In this document: positions 42,648 to 51,868 of the stretch, in pieces | Layout: each line of letters opens with the position of its first letter | Position numbering within the stretch: the first letter of the stretch is position 1 | Assembly (NCBI RefSeq): GCF_000269805.1 | Contig: NZ_JH711483.1 | Coordinates: 227,261-291,260, forward strand | DNA: 64,000 bases | Reading direction: 5' to 3' | Source of the DNA: Actinomyces massiliensis 4401292 | GTDB taxonomy: Bacteria; Actinomycetota; Actinomycetes; Actinomycetales; Actinomycetaceae | Notes under the pieces: model-generated | What the model was told of the DNA's origin: nothing | The model's input: the letters and a program-made list of their open reading frames with translations, nothing else | Databases searched by the model: none | Translations under genes and position numbers: made by a program

Positions 42648-44021
42648 GTGAGCGTTCCCATCGTCGCCGTGATCGGAGGCGGGCAACTGGCCCGCATGAT
42701 GCAGGAGGAGGCCTCCGCCCTGGGCGTCCATCTGCGGGCCCTGGTCGAGGCGCCGGACGGTTCGACGGCGCAGGTCACCGTGGACGGCCCTGTCGGCAGG
42801 GCCGATGACGCCGAAGCCGTGCGCGCCCTCGTGAACGGCAGTGCTGGTAGTGCTGGCAGTGCCGGCAGCGCCGGTAGCGCTGGGGCTCCTCGGCCCGGGG
42901 CCGGTGCCGTCGCCCTTCAGAGCGTCGGCCGTGCCGATGCCCTCACCTTCGAGCATGAGCATCAGGACTCCGCGCTCCTGGAGCGCCTCCAGGCCGAGGG
43001 CGTCTCCGTCCAGCCCACGGCGAGGGCCCTGCTGCTTGCGCGCGACAAGCTCGCCATGCGGCGCGCCATCGACGAGGCCGGCCTCCCGCAGCCCGTCTGG
43101 GCCGAAGTCGGCGGTGACGCGCCTGCGATGGCCGAGCAGATCGGCGCCTTCGGCGACCGCCACGGCTGGCCGGTGGTGCTCAAGACCCCGCGGGGCGGTT
43201 ACGACGGGCACGGCGTGCTCCTGGTGGACGGGCCGCAGGATCTGGACGACGGTGCTGACAGCCCGGCCGCGTCCTGGATCGCCGAGGTCGCCGCGGCCCG
43301 TGCCGGTCGAGCCTCCGCGGGCGCCGGGGGTGGGGGAAGTCTGGGCGGCGGCGCGGTCACCAGTCTGCTGGTCGAGCAGGCGGTGCCCTTCACCCGTGAG
43401 CTCGCCGTCCTGCTCGCCCGCAGCCCCGGTGGGGAGCTGCGGAGCTGGCCCGTGGCGCAGACCGTTCAGGACGGCGGCATCTGCTCCGAGGTCGTCGCCC
43501 CGGCTCCGGGGCTCGAGGAGGCGGCGGTGGCGCAGGCGCAGGAGATCGGGCGCACGGTGGCCGAGCGCTTCGGCGTCACCGGCGTGCTCGCCGTCGAGCT
43601 GTTCGCCGTGGAGACTGCGGGGCGCCCCACCGCCCTGTACGTCAACGAGCTGGCGATGCGGCCCCACAATTCGGGCCACTGGACTCAGGACGGCGCGGTG
43701 ACGAGCCAGTTCGCCCAGCACGTGCGCGCGGTCCTCGACCTGCCGCTCGGCTCGCCCGAGCCCACGGCTCCGGTCACGGTCATGGTCAATGTCCTGGGAA
43801 GCCGGGCCGAGCCCGACGACGACGCCCTGGCCCGCGCCCTGGCCCTGGAGCCGCAGGCGCGCGTCCACATGTACGGCAAGGGCTGGCGCCCGGGCCGTAA
43901 GCTCGGTCACGTCAACCTCGTGGTCGCCGGCGATCCCGGCTCGTGCGCCCCGTCCGAGGTGATCGCCGATGCGCTGGCGCGCGCTCGCGCCGTCGCCGCC
44001 ATCCTGAGCGGAGACGCCTGA
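42648..44021 (+). CDS. purK: N5-carboxyaminoimidazole ribonucleotide synthase
   Basis: ATP-grasp enzyme of purine synthesis converting AIR and bicarbonate to N5-CAIR. The 457 residues include VIGGGQLARMMQEEA at the N-terminus, TFEHEHQDSALLERLQ, the ATP-grasp KTPRGGYDGHGV near residue 180, VEQAVPFTRELAVLLARS and NELAMRPHNSGHWTQDGAVTS. Two low-complexity inserts are unusual: GSAGSAGSAGSAG near residue 64, encoded by 9-bp repeats, and a Gly/Ala-rich loop near residue 225. purE follows after array E. Confidence 0.94.
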   Translation: MSVPIVAVIGGGQLARMMQEEASALGVHLRALVEAPDGSTAQVTVDGPVGRADDAEAVRALVNGSAGSAGSAGSAGSAGAPRPGAGAVALQSVGRADALTFEHEHQDSALLERLQAEGVSVQPTARALLLARDKLAMRRAIDEAGLPQPVWAEVGGDAPAMAEQIGAFGDRHGWPVVLKTPRGGYDGHGVLLVDGPQDLDDGADSPAASWIAEVAAARAGRASAGAGGGGSLGGGAVTSLLVEQAVPFTRELAVLLARSPGGELRSWPVAQTVQDGGICSEVVAPAPGLEEAAVAQAQEIGRTVAERFGVTGVLAVELFAVETAGRPTALYVNELAMRPHNSGHWTQDGAVTSQFAQHVRAVLDLPLGSPEPTAPVTVMVNVLGSRAEPDDDALARALALEPQARVHMYGKGWRPGRKLGHVNLVVAGDPGSCAPSEVIADALARARAVAAILSGDA

Positions 44022-44046
44022 ACTCACCGAATTCGCCGAATTCGCC

Positions 44047-44134
44047 GAGATCGGTCGTACTCCGCGTCGAGATCGGTCGCAACCCGCGTCGAGATCGGTC
44101 GAGTTCCGCGTCGAGATCGGTCCGGACCGGATGT
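44047..44134 (+). repeat. 22-bp repeat array E (4 units, forward)
   Basis: GAGATCGGT cores start at 44047, 44069, 44091 and 44113. The array begins 25 nt after the purK stop in purK orientation, preceded by a 9-bp repeat (gaattcgcc), and lies between purK and purE. Confidence 0.9.
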
Positions 44135-44189
44135 CAGGACCTCTTGCCTCGCAATATTTTCAGAGCTTTCAGAAAGAAAGGGTCTACTG

Positions 44190-44714
44190 ATGAATCAAGC
44201 TGCGCAGCCGAAGATCGGCATTGTGATGGGCTCGGACTCCGACTGGCCCACCATGGAGGCCACCGCCGACGTCCTTCAGGAGTTCGGCGTGCCCTACGAG
44301 GCCGACGTCGTCTCCGCCCACCGCATGCCCGCCGAGATGATCGGCTACGGACGCGCCGCCGCCGGGAGGGGCCTGCGGATCATCATCGCCGGCGCCGGGG
44401 GAGCGGCCCATCTGCCTGGCATGCTCGCCGCTGTCACGGAACTGCCGGTCATCGGCGTGCCCGTGCCGTTGAAGCATCTCGACGGCATGGACTCGCTGCT
44501 GTCCATCGTCCAGATGCCGGCGGGTGTTCCGGTGGCGACCGTGTCGATCGGCGGCGCTCGCAATGCCGGTCTGCTCGCCGTGCGCATGCTCGCCGCCGGT
44601 GACGGTGAGGAGGCGGCCCGATTGAGGCAAGCCATGAGGGACTTCCAAGCCGATCTGGCCGAGATCGCTCATGCCAAGGGTGCGGCGCTGCGCGAACGGC
44701 GCGACCGGGGCTGA
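44190..44714 (+). CDS. purE: 5-(carboxyamino)imidazole ribonucleotide mutase
   Basis: Class I PurE of 174 residues, converting N5-CAIR (product of PurK) to CAIR. Signature residues: GSDSDWPTM near residue 14, SAHRMPAEM with the catalytic His near residue 43, [18 protein letters not shown], and [25 protein letters not shown] precedes the ATG. It is separated from purK by 168 nt containing array E. Confidence 0.96.
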   Translation: MNQAAQPKIGIVMGSDSDWPTMEATADVLQEFGVPYEADVVSAHRMPAEMIGYGRAAAGRGLRIIIAGAGGAAHLPGMLAAVTELPVIGVPVPLKHLDGMDSLLSIVQMPAGVPVATVSIGGARNAGLLAVRMLAAGDGEEAARLRQAMRDFQADLAEIAHAKGAALRERRDRG

Positions 44715-44813
44715 GGGGCCCTGAAGGGCGCAGGATCTTCGACGACGTCGGAAACACGGGAATTCCCCTCCCGCCGCCGTCGATCGGTGCGCGGGCAGAG
44801 GCCCTGCCCTCTG

Positions 44814-44819
44814 TAGCAT
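44814..44819 (+). promoter_or_regulatory. -10 element of a leaderless galE promoter
   Basis: TAGCAT lies 6 nt before ATG 44826, with no ribosome binding sequence. Confidence 0.45.
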
Positions 44820-44825
44820 GGTCCC

Positions 44826-45815
44826 ATGAGTATTCTGGTTGCCGGCGGTGCCGGCTACATTGGGGCCCACGTCGTCCGTCTTCTGCTTGAGCGCGGGGAC
44901 GAGGTGATTGTGGTCGACGACCTGTCCTACGGCTCGCCGGAGCGCGTGGAGGGCGCCGAGGTGATCAAGCTGGACGTGGCGTCCGGCCAGGCGGTGGAGG
45001 TGCTCGCCGATGCCATGGAGCGCCGCGGCGTCACGGCGGTCATCCACTTCGCTGCGCGCAAGCAGGTGGGCGAGTCGGTGGCCCGGCCCGGCTGGTACTA
45101 CCAGCAGAACGTCGGTGGCCTGGCGAACATGCTGCTCGCCATGGAGCAGGCGCGGGTCGAGCAGATGATCTTCTCCTCCTCGGCCGCCGTCTACGGAATG
45201 CCGCCGGTGGAGGTGGTGCCCGAGGACATCGACTGCCACCCGATCAATCCTTACGGTGAGACCAAGCTGATCGGCGAGTGGATGATGGCGGACTGCGAGC
45301 GGGCCTGGGGGCTGCGCTGGGCGGGTCTGCGGTACTTCAATGTCGCCGGTTCCGGCTGGGACGACTTGGGCGACATGGCCACCCTCAACCTGATCCCCAT
45401 GGTGCTGGACCGCCTCTCGCGCGGAGAGACCCCCAAGATCTTCGGCACCGACTACCCGACTCCGGACGGCACGTGCATTCGCGACTACATTCACGTGCGC
45501 GACCTGGCGGTGGCGCACATCGCGGCCCTGGACTACCTGGCCGGGGGCGGAGAGATGGATGATCACGTCTTCAACGTGGGCACCGGCAAGGGCTCCTCGG
45601 TGCGGGAGGTCGTCTCGAAGGTCATCGCTTCCACCGGCTTGGAGATCGAGCCCGAGGAGCTCGACCGTCGCCCCGGAGACCCGCCTCAGCTCATCGGCGA
45701 CGCCGAGCGCATCGGCCGCGTGCTGAACTGGAAGGCGGAGCACGACCTCGACGACATCGTCACCTCGTCCTTCACCTCCTGGCAGGCTGATCCCAACCGC
45801 AAGAGCTTCGCCTGA
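44826..45815 (+). CDS. galE: UDP-glucose 4-epimerase
   Basis: NAD-dependent short-chain dehydrogenase-type epimerase of 329 residues interconverting UDP-Glc and UDP-Gal (or the N-acetyl forms). N-terminal GGAGYIGAHVVRLLLERG, catalytic Ser/Tyr/Lys in FSSSAAVYGMP and NPYGETK (Tyr about 143), AGLRYFNVAGSG, and DYPTPDGTCIRDYIHV. It supplies sugar nucleotide for the surface-glycan genes downstream. Confidence 0.94.
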   Translation: MSILVAGGAGYIGAHVVRLLLERGDEVIVVDDLSYGSPERVEGAEVIKLDVASGQAVEVLADAMERRGVTAVIHFAARKQVGESVARPGWYYQQNVGGLANMLLAMEQARVEQMIFSSSAAVYGMPPVEVVPEDIDCHPINPYGETKLIGEWMMADCERAWGLRWAGLRYFNVAGSGWDDLGDMATLNLIPMVLDRLSRGETPKIFGTDYPTPDGTCIRDYIHVRDLAVAHIAALDYLAGGGEMDDHVFNVGTGKGSSVREVVSKVIASTGLEIEPEELDRRPGDPPQLIGDAERIGRVLNWKAEHDLDDIVTSSFTSWQADPNRKSFA

Positions 45816-45890
45816 TCCTGCGATTCGCTCCTACGAACAGATTCCGCCCGTTGGCCTGGACATGAGGCCGGCGGGCGGAACTGATTCTCT

Positions 45891-46009
45891 AGTGATCTCG
45901 GTGCGGAAGCGGACCGATCTCGGTGCGGAGTGGGACCGATCTCGAGCCGGAAGTGGACCGATCTCGGTGCGGAGTACGACCGATTTCGAGGCGGAAGCGG
46001 ACCGATCTC
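45891..46009 (-). repeat. 22-bp repeat array F (6 inverted units)
   Basis: Cores at 45891 (partial), 45913, 45935, 45957, 45979 and 46001, exactly 22 bp apart. The array begins about 27 nt 3' of the LCP gene stop in that gene's orientation, in the convergent gap with galE. Confidence 0.9.
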
Positions 46010-46035
46010 GGCGAAGGGGGGAGTCGGCTCAGGGC

Positions 46036-46959
46036 TCAGGGCTGGTCGAAGTCCTTGGACGTCAGCTTGCCCGAGCGCATCTTGGAGAAGAAATCCGGGG
46101 CGGTGGTGTCCTGCAGGAGCACCGCGGCGCCGATCCCGCCCGGTTCGTAGTCGAGGCTTTCGATGGGCGGTGCACCGGTGAGCCCCTTGTTCGAGGCTGA
46201 GCGGAAGGCCAGTGCCATCTGCCCCAGGTCGAGTGCGGAGGCGTCCTCGTCCACGGTCAGGGCCTTCGTCCCGGAGTCGACGAGCTTGTCCTGCCGGAAG
46301 GGGTTGATGAGGGTCTGGGCCGACATGGCCTTCGAGACCACCGCCGAGACGACCGCTCGCTGGCGCTGGGCGCGGCCGATGTCGCCGGTCGGGTCGGACT
46401 TGCGCATGCGGGAGTAGGCCAGGGCCTTCTCGCCATCGACCTTCTGACAGGTGCCCTTGGATGTGTCCCATACCAGGGAGGAATCGGGGTCGTCCACGTC
46501 GTAGTCGAGGCACACCTCGACGCCGTCGACGGCGTCGACCATATTCGTGACTCCGCCCATGCCGACCTCGACGTAGTGGTCCATGGTCAGGCCCGTGAGC
46601 TTCTCGGCGGTCTCCACCAGCAGCGGGGCCTGCCCGTATGAGTAGGCCGCGTTGATCTTGTCGTCGTCATAGCCGGGGATCTCCACGTAGGTGTCGCGCG
46701 GCAGGGAGATCAGCGAGGCCTGCCCGTTGGACGCCTTGTGGAGCACCATGATCGAGTCGGCGCGCGAGCCCTCGGTGCCGTCCTGGGGCACCCCTCCGTC
46801 ATCGCGGGAGTCCGAGCCGACGATGAGCCAGGTCTCCCCGGGGGTGTCCTTGGCCCCGGACAGCGCCTCAATGCGATCGAGCTTGGAGTCGATGTCGTGC
46901 CACAGCCATGCCACGCGCCCCATGATGAGCACCAGGAGCAGGACGAGAATCGCCGCCAC
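46036..46959 (-). CDS. LytR-CpsA-Psr (LCP) family ligase, copy 1
   Basis: LCP proteins transfer lipid-linked glycopolymers onto peptidoglycan. This frame starts at a GTG inside the membrane helix (VAAILVLLLVLIMG) and contains the whole extracellular catalytic domain: GSDSRDDGG, ADSIMVLH, SLPRDTYVEIPGYDDDKINAAYSYG, MGGVTNMVDAVDGVEV and ALAYSRMR. The true protein is probably longer: coding sequence continues upstream in the same frame to about 47290, then in another frame to GTG 47453 (see next entry). It lies in a minus-strand run with the second LCP gene, DUF2304 and GT2. Confidence 0.88.
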   Translation of the reverse strand: MAAILVLLLVLIMGRVAWLWHDIDSKLDRIEALSGAKDTPGETWLIVGSDSRDDGGVPQDGTEGSRADSIMVLHKASNGQASLISLPRDTYVEIPGYDDDKINAAYSYGQAPLLVETAEKLTGLTMDHYVEVGMGGVTNMVDAVDGVEVCLDYDVDDPDSSLVWDTSKGTCQKVDGEKALAYSRMRKSDPTGDIGRAQRQRAVVSAVVSKAMSAQTLINPFRQDKLVDSGTKALTVDEDASALDLGQMALAFRSASNKGLTGAPPIESLDYEPGGIGAAVLLQDTTAPDFFSKMRSGKLTSKDFDQP

Positions 46960-47453
46960 CCACCGCAGTGGACGGCGCCTCCGGGTGCCTTCCGGGGTGC
47001 CTTCGGGCTGCGTCGACGGGGGGAACGGGCTGTCCGGCCGTACGAACCCGGCGTCCGGCTGACCATTCCAGGCGGCTCCGGATGAGGCGGCGCCTCTGGT
47101 GGGCAGCGCCCGGGTGGGTTCGGGACCTGAGGGCCGCTGCCCGATCGGGACGGCGGAGGACCCCGGACGTACATGGCTGCCCGGCCGGCGCTGGCCGGCC
47201 GAGCCCGCATCGGCGTCCTGCCTGGACCCTTGGCGCAGAGAGCGGCGCTGCGGGGACGCCTGGGCGGCGCTCCGACCCGCGGGGGCCGGGGGGGGCGCCT
47301 GATCGTGGGAGAGGAACCGGCATCCGCCTGCCTGGCCGAGGCGGCCGATCCCGCCGATGACGCCTTCTTCTCACCGTTCTCACCACTGCGGCGATTCGAT
47401 GAGCCGGAGGCGCCGGGGCCGAAGGACGGGGGCAGATCCGGAGGAGGAGTCAC
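46960..47453 (-). other. Displaced N-terminal coding part of LCP copy 1 (frameshift at an 8-base homopolymer)
   Basis: From GTG 47453 the frame reads a hydrophilic Pro/Ser/Gly-rich cytoplasmic region (TPPPDLPPSFGPGASGSSNR...). Near 47288-47295, a run of 8 G on the plus strand, coding character moves to the frame of the LCP domain (GRSAAQASPQRRSLRQGS ... TRRRRPLRW, then the membrane helix). Adding one base to the run joins both parts into a protein of about 472 residues with a long basic N-terminus. Phase variation by slipped-strand mispairing, or a homopolymer sequencing error, would both fit. Confidence 0.6.
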
Positions 47454-47543
47454 TGAGGTCGTCCCCTTCTTCGTGTCATAGCGGCTGTGCCAGTGCCTGT
47501 GTCAGGTGCGGTTGAGGTGCGGCCGAATGTGTGGGGCCAACGG

Positions 47544-48779
47544 TCAACTGCACTGCGTGGCGGGATCGACGGTCCCCGAATCGTCTGATCCGGCGCCTGG
47601 GTTCGCGGGAGCCGCCGGGGTGGGCTGGTTGCCCTGGGTCGGATCGCCGGTCCCGCTGGAGTCGTCGGTGGGGGAGGCCTCCTGGCTGGGGGAGGTGCCG
47701 TCGGCGGACAGGGAGACTGCCTCTTCGGGAATCGGCTTGTCGTCGTGCAGGGCTTTCCAGACGTCATCGGCCTTCGCACTGGGCTGCACGCGGTTGGGGT
47801 CGATGTCGTCCTCCTCGACCGGCATGGTGATGAAGTTGATGTTGTCCATGCCGATGCTGGCGGCGCTATTGGCCAGCCCTGCGAGCTTGTCGATTCCCCC
47901 CAGCCCTTCACTGACGGTGAGCGTTGACAGGGCCGACTCGGCGAAGCTGTAGAGAGTCGGCATGTCCGTCAGGAGGTTCTTCGACTTGGCGGTGCGCATG
48001 ATCGCGCCGACCAGCTGCTGCTGGCGGCCGATGCGGGAGATATCGGAGCCGTCGCCCAGCGAGTAGCGCGCACGGGCGTAGCCGAGGGCCTGGGCGCCGT
48101 TGAGCGTGTTGCAGCCCTTGCTGAGGTGGAGGTCGGCCTTCTCGTCGTCCACGTCCTCCTCGACGTACATGGGCACGCCTCCCAGGGAGTCGACCATGTT
48201 CTCGAAACCGGTGAAGTCCACCACCATGTACTCGTCCATGCGGACATTGGTGAGCTTCTCAACGGTCTTGATCGTGCACGCCGCGGCGTAGGCGACGTCA
48301 TCGGGGTTGAAGGAGTTGTTGGCCCCGGTGGAGAAGGCGGAGTTGAAGATGGCGTAGGAGGAGGGATCGCTCTCCGAGCCGTCGGGAAGCTTGCACGACG
48401 GCATGGCCACCATCGTGTCGCGGGGGATCGAGATGACGTCCATGCGGCTGCGGTCCTCGGACAGGTGGACGATCATGGCCGTGTCCGAGCGCATGCCCTC
48501 CGTGTCGTCATTGACTACCTGGCCGTTGCGCGAGTCCGACCCCATGACGAGGATGTTGACCGCACGCCCCTCGAAGGAGTGGTCCGTGGGGCCGTCGGGG
48601 CGGTCCCCGCCGATAATGGTGTCGATGGGCTTGACGCCGATCTTTCCTTGGAGATTGTGATAAGCCGCCCACGCCCCCGTGGTCACGAAGAGCACGCACG
48701 CCAGCAGGCACAGCATGACGTTGCGCAGGACTCGATGGCGCAGCTCGCGCGCCGCATGGCGTACAGGTGGTGTGGACAC
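47544..48779 (-). CDS. LytR-CpsA-Psr (LCP) family ligase, copy 2
   Basis: Second LCP glycopolymer-peptidoglycan ligase, 411 residues. A basic N-terminus and one membrane helix (about 21-40) precede the extracellular domain with ILVMGSDSRNGQ, DTAMIVHLSEDRSRMDVISI followed by PRD, DFTGFENMVDSLGGVPMYV and LGYARARYSLGDGSDISR. The C-terminus is a Ser/Pro/Thr/Asp/Gly-rich tail. GTG 48779 has TATGGT 6 nt upstream, an internal leaderless promoter candidate. It is followed by LCP copy 1 after about 90 nt. Confidence 0.92.
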   Translation of the reverse strand: MSTPPVRHAARELRHRVLRNVMLCLLACVLFVTTGAWAAYHNLQGKIGVKPIDTIIGGDRPDGPTDHSFEGRAVNILVMGSDSRNGQVVNDDTEGMRSDTAMIVHLSEDRSRMDVISIPRDTMVAMPSCKLPDGSESDPSSYAIFNSAFSTGANNSFNPDDVAYAAACTIKTVEKLTNVRMDEYMVVDFTGFENMVDSLGGVPMYVEEDVDDEKADLHLSKGCNTLNGAQALGYARARYSLGDGSDISRIGRQQQLVGAIMRTAKSKNLLTDMPTLYSFAESALSTLTVSEGLGGIDKLAGLANSAASIGMDNINFITMPVEEDDIDPNRVQPSAKADDVWKALHDDKPIPEEAVSLSADGTSPSQEASPTDDSSGTGDPTQGNQPTPAAPANPGAGSDDSGTVDPATQCS

Positions 48780-48785
48780 GTGGTC

Positions 48786-48791
48786 ACCATA
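48786..48791 (-). promoter_or_regulatory. -10 element of a leaderless promoter for LCP copy 2
   Basis: Minus-strand TATGGT lies 6 nt before GTG 48779. Confidence 0.4.
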
Positions 48792-48801
48792 CGTGCTCAG
48801 C

Positions 48802-49209
48802 TCATGCGGTTCTATGACCCGAGTCTCGTGTTGGGCGCGAATCGGGGTGACGCTCAGCCGCTTCCTGATGCGGATCGGGTGCCGTGTCCAGGGCGATCCG
48901 TCGTGCCAGGCGGGTGATCTGCCTTTCGCGTGCGGCGTTGCGGCGGAAGGACGAGAGGATTTGGATCAGGAAGCCCACCACCAGGGCGTAGAGAAGCAGG
49001 TCGGTCCCCCGCCCCACGCCGACGAGGTGGGCCAGGCGCGCCGTGAGCGAGGGCACGGCGATGGCCGCGATGGCGAAGAACACGAAGGCCAGAGTGGCGA
49101 GCCTGCGCCCGGCCTGATGGCGCGCCCCGCCGGGGGAGCGCAGCATCATCCATCCGATCCCCGCGACGCAGACGAGGAGGACGGCCTTGATGATCAGCTG
49201 GGAGCTCAT
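48802..49209 (-). CDS. DUF2304 family membrane protein
   Basis: Small membrane protein of 135 residues with three hydrophobic segments (about 5-21, 36-55, 70-87) followed by a basic cytoplasmic tail. DUF2304 proteins typically accompany GT2 glycosyltransferases acting on polyprenyl phosphate, and this one starts 25 nt after such a gene. Function is unproven; a partner in forming or flipping a polyprenyl-linked sugar is the usual inference. Confidence 0.85.
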   Translation of the reverse strand: MSSQLIIKAVLLVCVAGIGWMMLRSPGGARHQAGRRLATLAFVFFAIAAIAVPSLTARLAHLVGVGRGTDLLLYALVVGFLIQILSSFRRNAARERQITRLARRIALDTAPDPHQEAAERHPDSRPTRDSGHRTA

Positions 49210-49234
49210 GGGCGGATTCCTTGCGCGAGTCGGG

Positions 49235-49954
49235 TCACGAGAAGATCAGGTCGACGAGGATGTTGACGGAGTTGAGCAGCGACTGTCCCTTGGCCTTCGA
49301 GTACTCGGTGTACTCGATGTGAACCGGGTACTCCCTCCAGGGAAGGCCGGTGGCGCCCAGCTGGCGGGTGATCTCGCTGGCGTGCGCCATGCGGTTCTGC
49401 CTCAGGTCGAGGCGCTCGGCGGCATCGCGCCGCAGCATCCGCAGCCCGTTGTGGGCGTCGGTCATGCGCATGCCGGTGGTGCGGGAGGCGACCGCGGCGG
49501 CCGTGGCGAGCACGAGGCGCTTGAGCCAGCCGACCGGTGAGGGGCCCTCGAGGAAGCGGGAGCCCAGCACGAACGCCAGGTCCTCGTCGCGCGCGGCCCG
49601 CACCATGGCGGCGGCGTCGGCGGCCGAGTGCTGGCCATCGGCATCGAACGTGACGAGGTAGCGCGCATCGGTGCGCTCCAGCACGTAGCTGATGCCGGTC
49701 TGCAGGGCGGCGCCCTGTCCCAGGTTGATGGGGTGGCGCACGACGACGGCTCCCGCCGCCTCGGCCTGCGCCGCGGAGCCGTCCTGCGAGCCGTCATCGA
49801 CGACGACGACATGGGGGAAGGTCCGGCGGGCCTCCTCGATGACGCCGCGGATGACCTGAGCCTCGTTGTACAGCGGAACCACGAGCCAGGCATCCGTCAG
49901 CTCGTCGGGATGCGGCTGTTCTGGGGAGATGGAGGAGTCTGGGGACGACGTCAC
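49235..49954 (-). CDS. GT2-family glycosyltransferase (dolichyl-phosphate-sugar synthase-like)
   Basis: Cytoplasmic GT-A fold transferase of 239 residues, similar to polyprenyl-phosphate mannosyl/glucosyl synthases. Motifs: LVVPLYNEAQVIRGVIEEA, VVVVDDGSQDGS, NLGQGAALQTGISYV, the metal-binding FDADGQHSAADAAA, and RMTDAHNGLRMLRRDAAERL. It lacks the C-terminal membrane helices seen in some members; the adjacent DUF2304 protein may provide these. Its GTG start is preceded by a -10-like AAGAAT, and it is divergent from the acetyltransferase gene. Confidence 0.9.
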   Translation of the reverse strand: MTSSPDSSISPEQPHPDELTDAWLVVPLYNEAQVIRGVIEEARRTFPHVVVVDDGSQDGSAAQAEAAGAVVVRHPINLGQGAALQTGISYVLERTDARYLVTFDADGQHSAADAAAMVRAARDEDLAFVLGSRFLEGPSPVGWLKRLVLATAAAVASRTTGMRMTDAHNGLRMLRRDAAERLDLRQNRMAHASEITRQLGATGLPWREYPVHIEYTEYSKAKGQSLLNSVNILVDLIFS

Positions 49955-50075
49955 CCCGGCATTCTTACACGGCTCGTCGAAAGTCCGTATCGGGCTTAAA
50001 ATAACTGTGCCGTCTCACTTCGACGTCGCCCGCTTCGCTCGCCTCCCTCGTGATCATGATCCATAAGGAGCTGCC

Positions 50076-50744
50076 GTGGCCACCCGTATCGCACCGTCCG
50101 CAGATGTGTCCGAGGCCGCCGTCATCGGTGAGGGAACGGCGGTGTGGCATCTGGCGCAGGTGCGGGAGCGCGCCGTGCTCGGTCAGGGCTGCATCGTGGG
50201 GCGCGGCGCCTACATAGGCGAGGGTGTGCGGATGGGGCGTCATTGCAAGGTGCAGAACTACGCCCTGGTGTATGAGCCGGCGGTGCTGGCCGACGGCGTC
50301 TTCATCGGCCCGGCGGTGACGCTCACCAATGACCGCTTCCCGCGGGCCGTCAATCCGGACGGCTCGCTCAAGTCGGCCTCGGACTGGGAGCCCGTGGGCG
50401 TGACCATCGAGGAGGGCGCCTCCATCGGGGCGCGCGCCGTCTGCGTCGCCCCTGTGCGCATCGGGGCCTGGGCCACGGTCGCCGCCGGCGCCGTCGTCAC
50501 CAGGGATGTTCCCGCGCACGCGCTGGTCGCCGGGACGCCCGCTGTGCGCGTGGGCTGGGTGGGTCGTGCGGGGCGGCCGCTGGTCGCCGTCGGGGACGAC
50601 GGCGGGAAGCAGCAGGAAGAGCGGCCGGCTCAGCAAGCTCGGGGCTCTCGGGGCTCTCGGCGATGGCGCTGTCCGGTCACCGGCGCCCTGTACGAAGAGG
50701 TCGAGGCAGATCTCGAGACTGCGATCCGGGAGGTGCGCGCCTGA
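50076..50744 (+). CDS. Hexapeptide-repeat N-acetyltransferase (WbpD-like)
   Basis: Left-handed beta-helix acyltransferase of 222 residues. The N-terminal ~150 residues show hexapeptide repeats ([56 protein letters not shown]) and the family block [17 protein letters not shown]. By family and context it would acetylate the 3-amino group of UDP-GlcNAc(3NH2)A. The C-terminal ~60 residues are Gln/Arg/Gly-rich then acidic. AAGGAG precedes the GTG. The stop overlaps the aminotransferase ATG (TGATG), indicating coupling. Confidence 0.85.
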   Translation: MATRIAPSADVSEAAVIGEGTAVWHLAQVRERAVLGQGCIVGRGAYIGEGVRMGRHCKVQNYALVYEPAVLADGVFIGPAVTLTNDRFPRAVNPDGSLKSASDWEPVGVTIEEGASIGARAVCVAPVRIGAWATVAAGAVVTRDVPAHALVAGTPAVRVGWVGRAGRPLVAVGDDGGKQQEERPAQQARGSRGSRRWRCPVTGALYEEVEADLETAIREVRA

Positions 50745-51865
50745 TGCCACGTGAGTTCATCCCCGCGGCCAAGCCGATCATCGGGGCGCTGGAGCGCTCC
50801 GCCGTCGATGCCGTCATCGCCTCGGGCATGGTGGTTCAGGGGCCGCAGGTGGCCGCCTTCGAGGAGGAGTTCGCCGAGCAGGTCGTCGGCGGCGTTTACG
50901 CCGTGGCAGTCAATTCGGGCACGTCGGCCCAGCACCTGGCGACGCTGGCCAGCGGCCTGCCCGAGGACGCCGAGGTGATCGTGCCGTCCTTCACCTTCGC
51001 GGCCACGGGCAACTCGGTGGCGATCGCGGGCGCCCGACCCGTGTTCGCCGACATCGATCCGGTCACCTTCACCCTGGATCCGGCCAGCGTTCGGGCCTCG
51101 ATCACCGATCGCACGGCGGCGATCGAGGTGGTGCACCTCTACGGGCTGCCGGCGAACATGCCCGAGATCATGCGGATAGCCGAGGAGTATGGCCTGGCCG
51201 TCTTCGAGGACTGCGCTCAGGCCCACGGCGCCGCGATCGGCTCGGTGCCGGTGGGGTCCTTCGGGGCGTGGGGGTCCTTCTCCTTCTACCCCACTAAGAA
51301 CATGACCTCCCTGGAGGGCGGCATGGTCACCACCGGTGATGCCGCCTTGGCGCGCCGCGTGCGACTGCTGCGCAATCAGGGCATGGACCGGCAGTACGCC
51401 AACGAGCTGGTGGGTCTGAACAACCGCATGACCGACGTCTCCGCGGCTGTGGGACGGGTTCAGCTGGGCAGGCTGGCCGGATGGACCGCGCAGCGGCAGG
51501 CCAATGCGGCGGCCCTCAACGAGGGGCTGGCCGGTGCGGCCGGCGTGATCACGCCCCTCGTGCCCGAGGGCCGCACTCACGTCTACCACCAGTACACGAT
51601 CCGTTTCGAGGGCGCCACGGGTGCTGAGCGGGACCGCATCCAGGCCGTCCTGAAGGACGAGTGGCAGATCGGCACCGGCGTGTACTACCCGATCCCCAAT
51701 CATCGGCTGGCATCCCTGGCGCCCTATGCGCGGGGCGTGGAGCTGCCCGGCACCGAGAAGGCCGCCCGCGAGTGCCTGTCCCTGCCGGTCCATCCGTCTT
51801 TGAGCCCGGCCGATGTGGGGCGCATTGTTGAGGCGGTCGTCGCAACCGTGAGCGCGGGTGCCTGA
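50744..51865 (+). CDS. DegT/DnrJ/EryC1 sugar aminotransferase (WbpE-like)
   Basis: PLP-dependent aminotransferase of 373 residues, expected to aminate the 3-keto sugar nucleotide. Family features: KPIIGALERSAVDAVIASGM, NSGTSAQHLATLASGL, PSFTFAATGNSVAIAGARPV, EDCAQAHGA, and the PLP lysine in SFYPTKNMTSLEGGM (Lys 185), then GLNNRMTDVSAAVGRVQLGR. It overlaps the acetyltransferase stop and ends 4 nt before the oxidoreductase gene, forming a D-E-B gene order. Confidence 0.9.
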   Translation: MPREFIPAAKPIIGALERSAVDAVIASGMVVQGPQVAAFEEEFAEQVVGGVYAVAVNSGTSAQHLATLASGLPEDAEVIVPSFTFAATGNSVAIAGARPVFADIDPVTFTLDPASVRASITDRTAAIEVVHLYGLPANMPEIMRIAEEYGLAVFEDCAQAHGAAIGSVPVGSFGAWGSFSFYPTKNMTSLEGGMVTTGDAALARRVRLLRNQGMDRQYANELVGLNNRMTDVSAAVGRVQLGRLAGWTAQRQANAAALNEGLAGAAGVITPLVPEGRTHVYHQYTIRFEGATGAERDRIQAVLKDEWQIGTGVYYPIPNHRLASLAPYARGVELPGTEKAARECLSLPVHPSLSPADVGRIVEAVVATVSAGA

Positions 51866-51868
51866 CGC

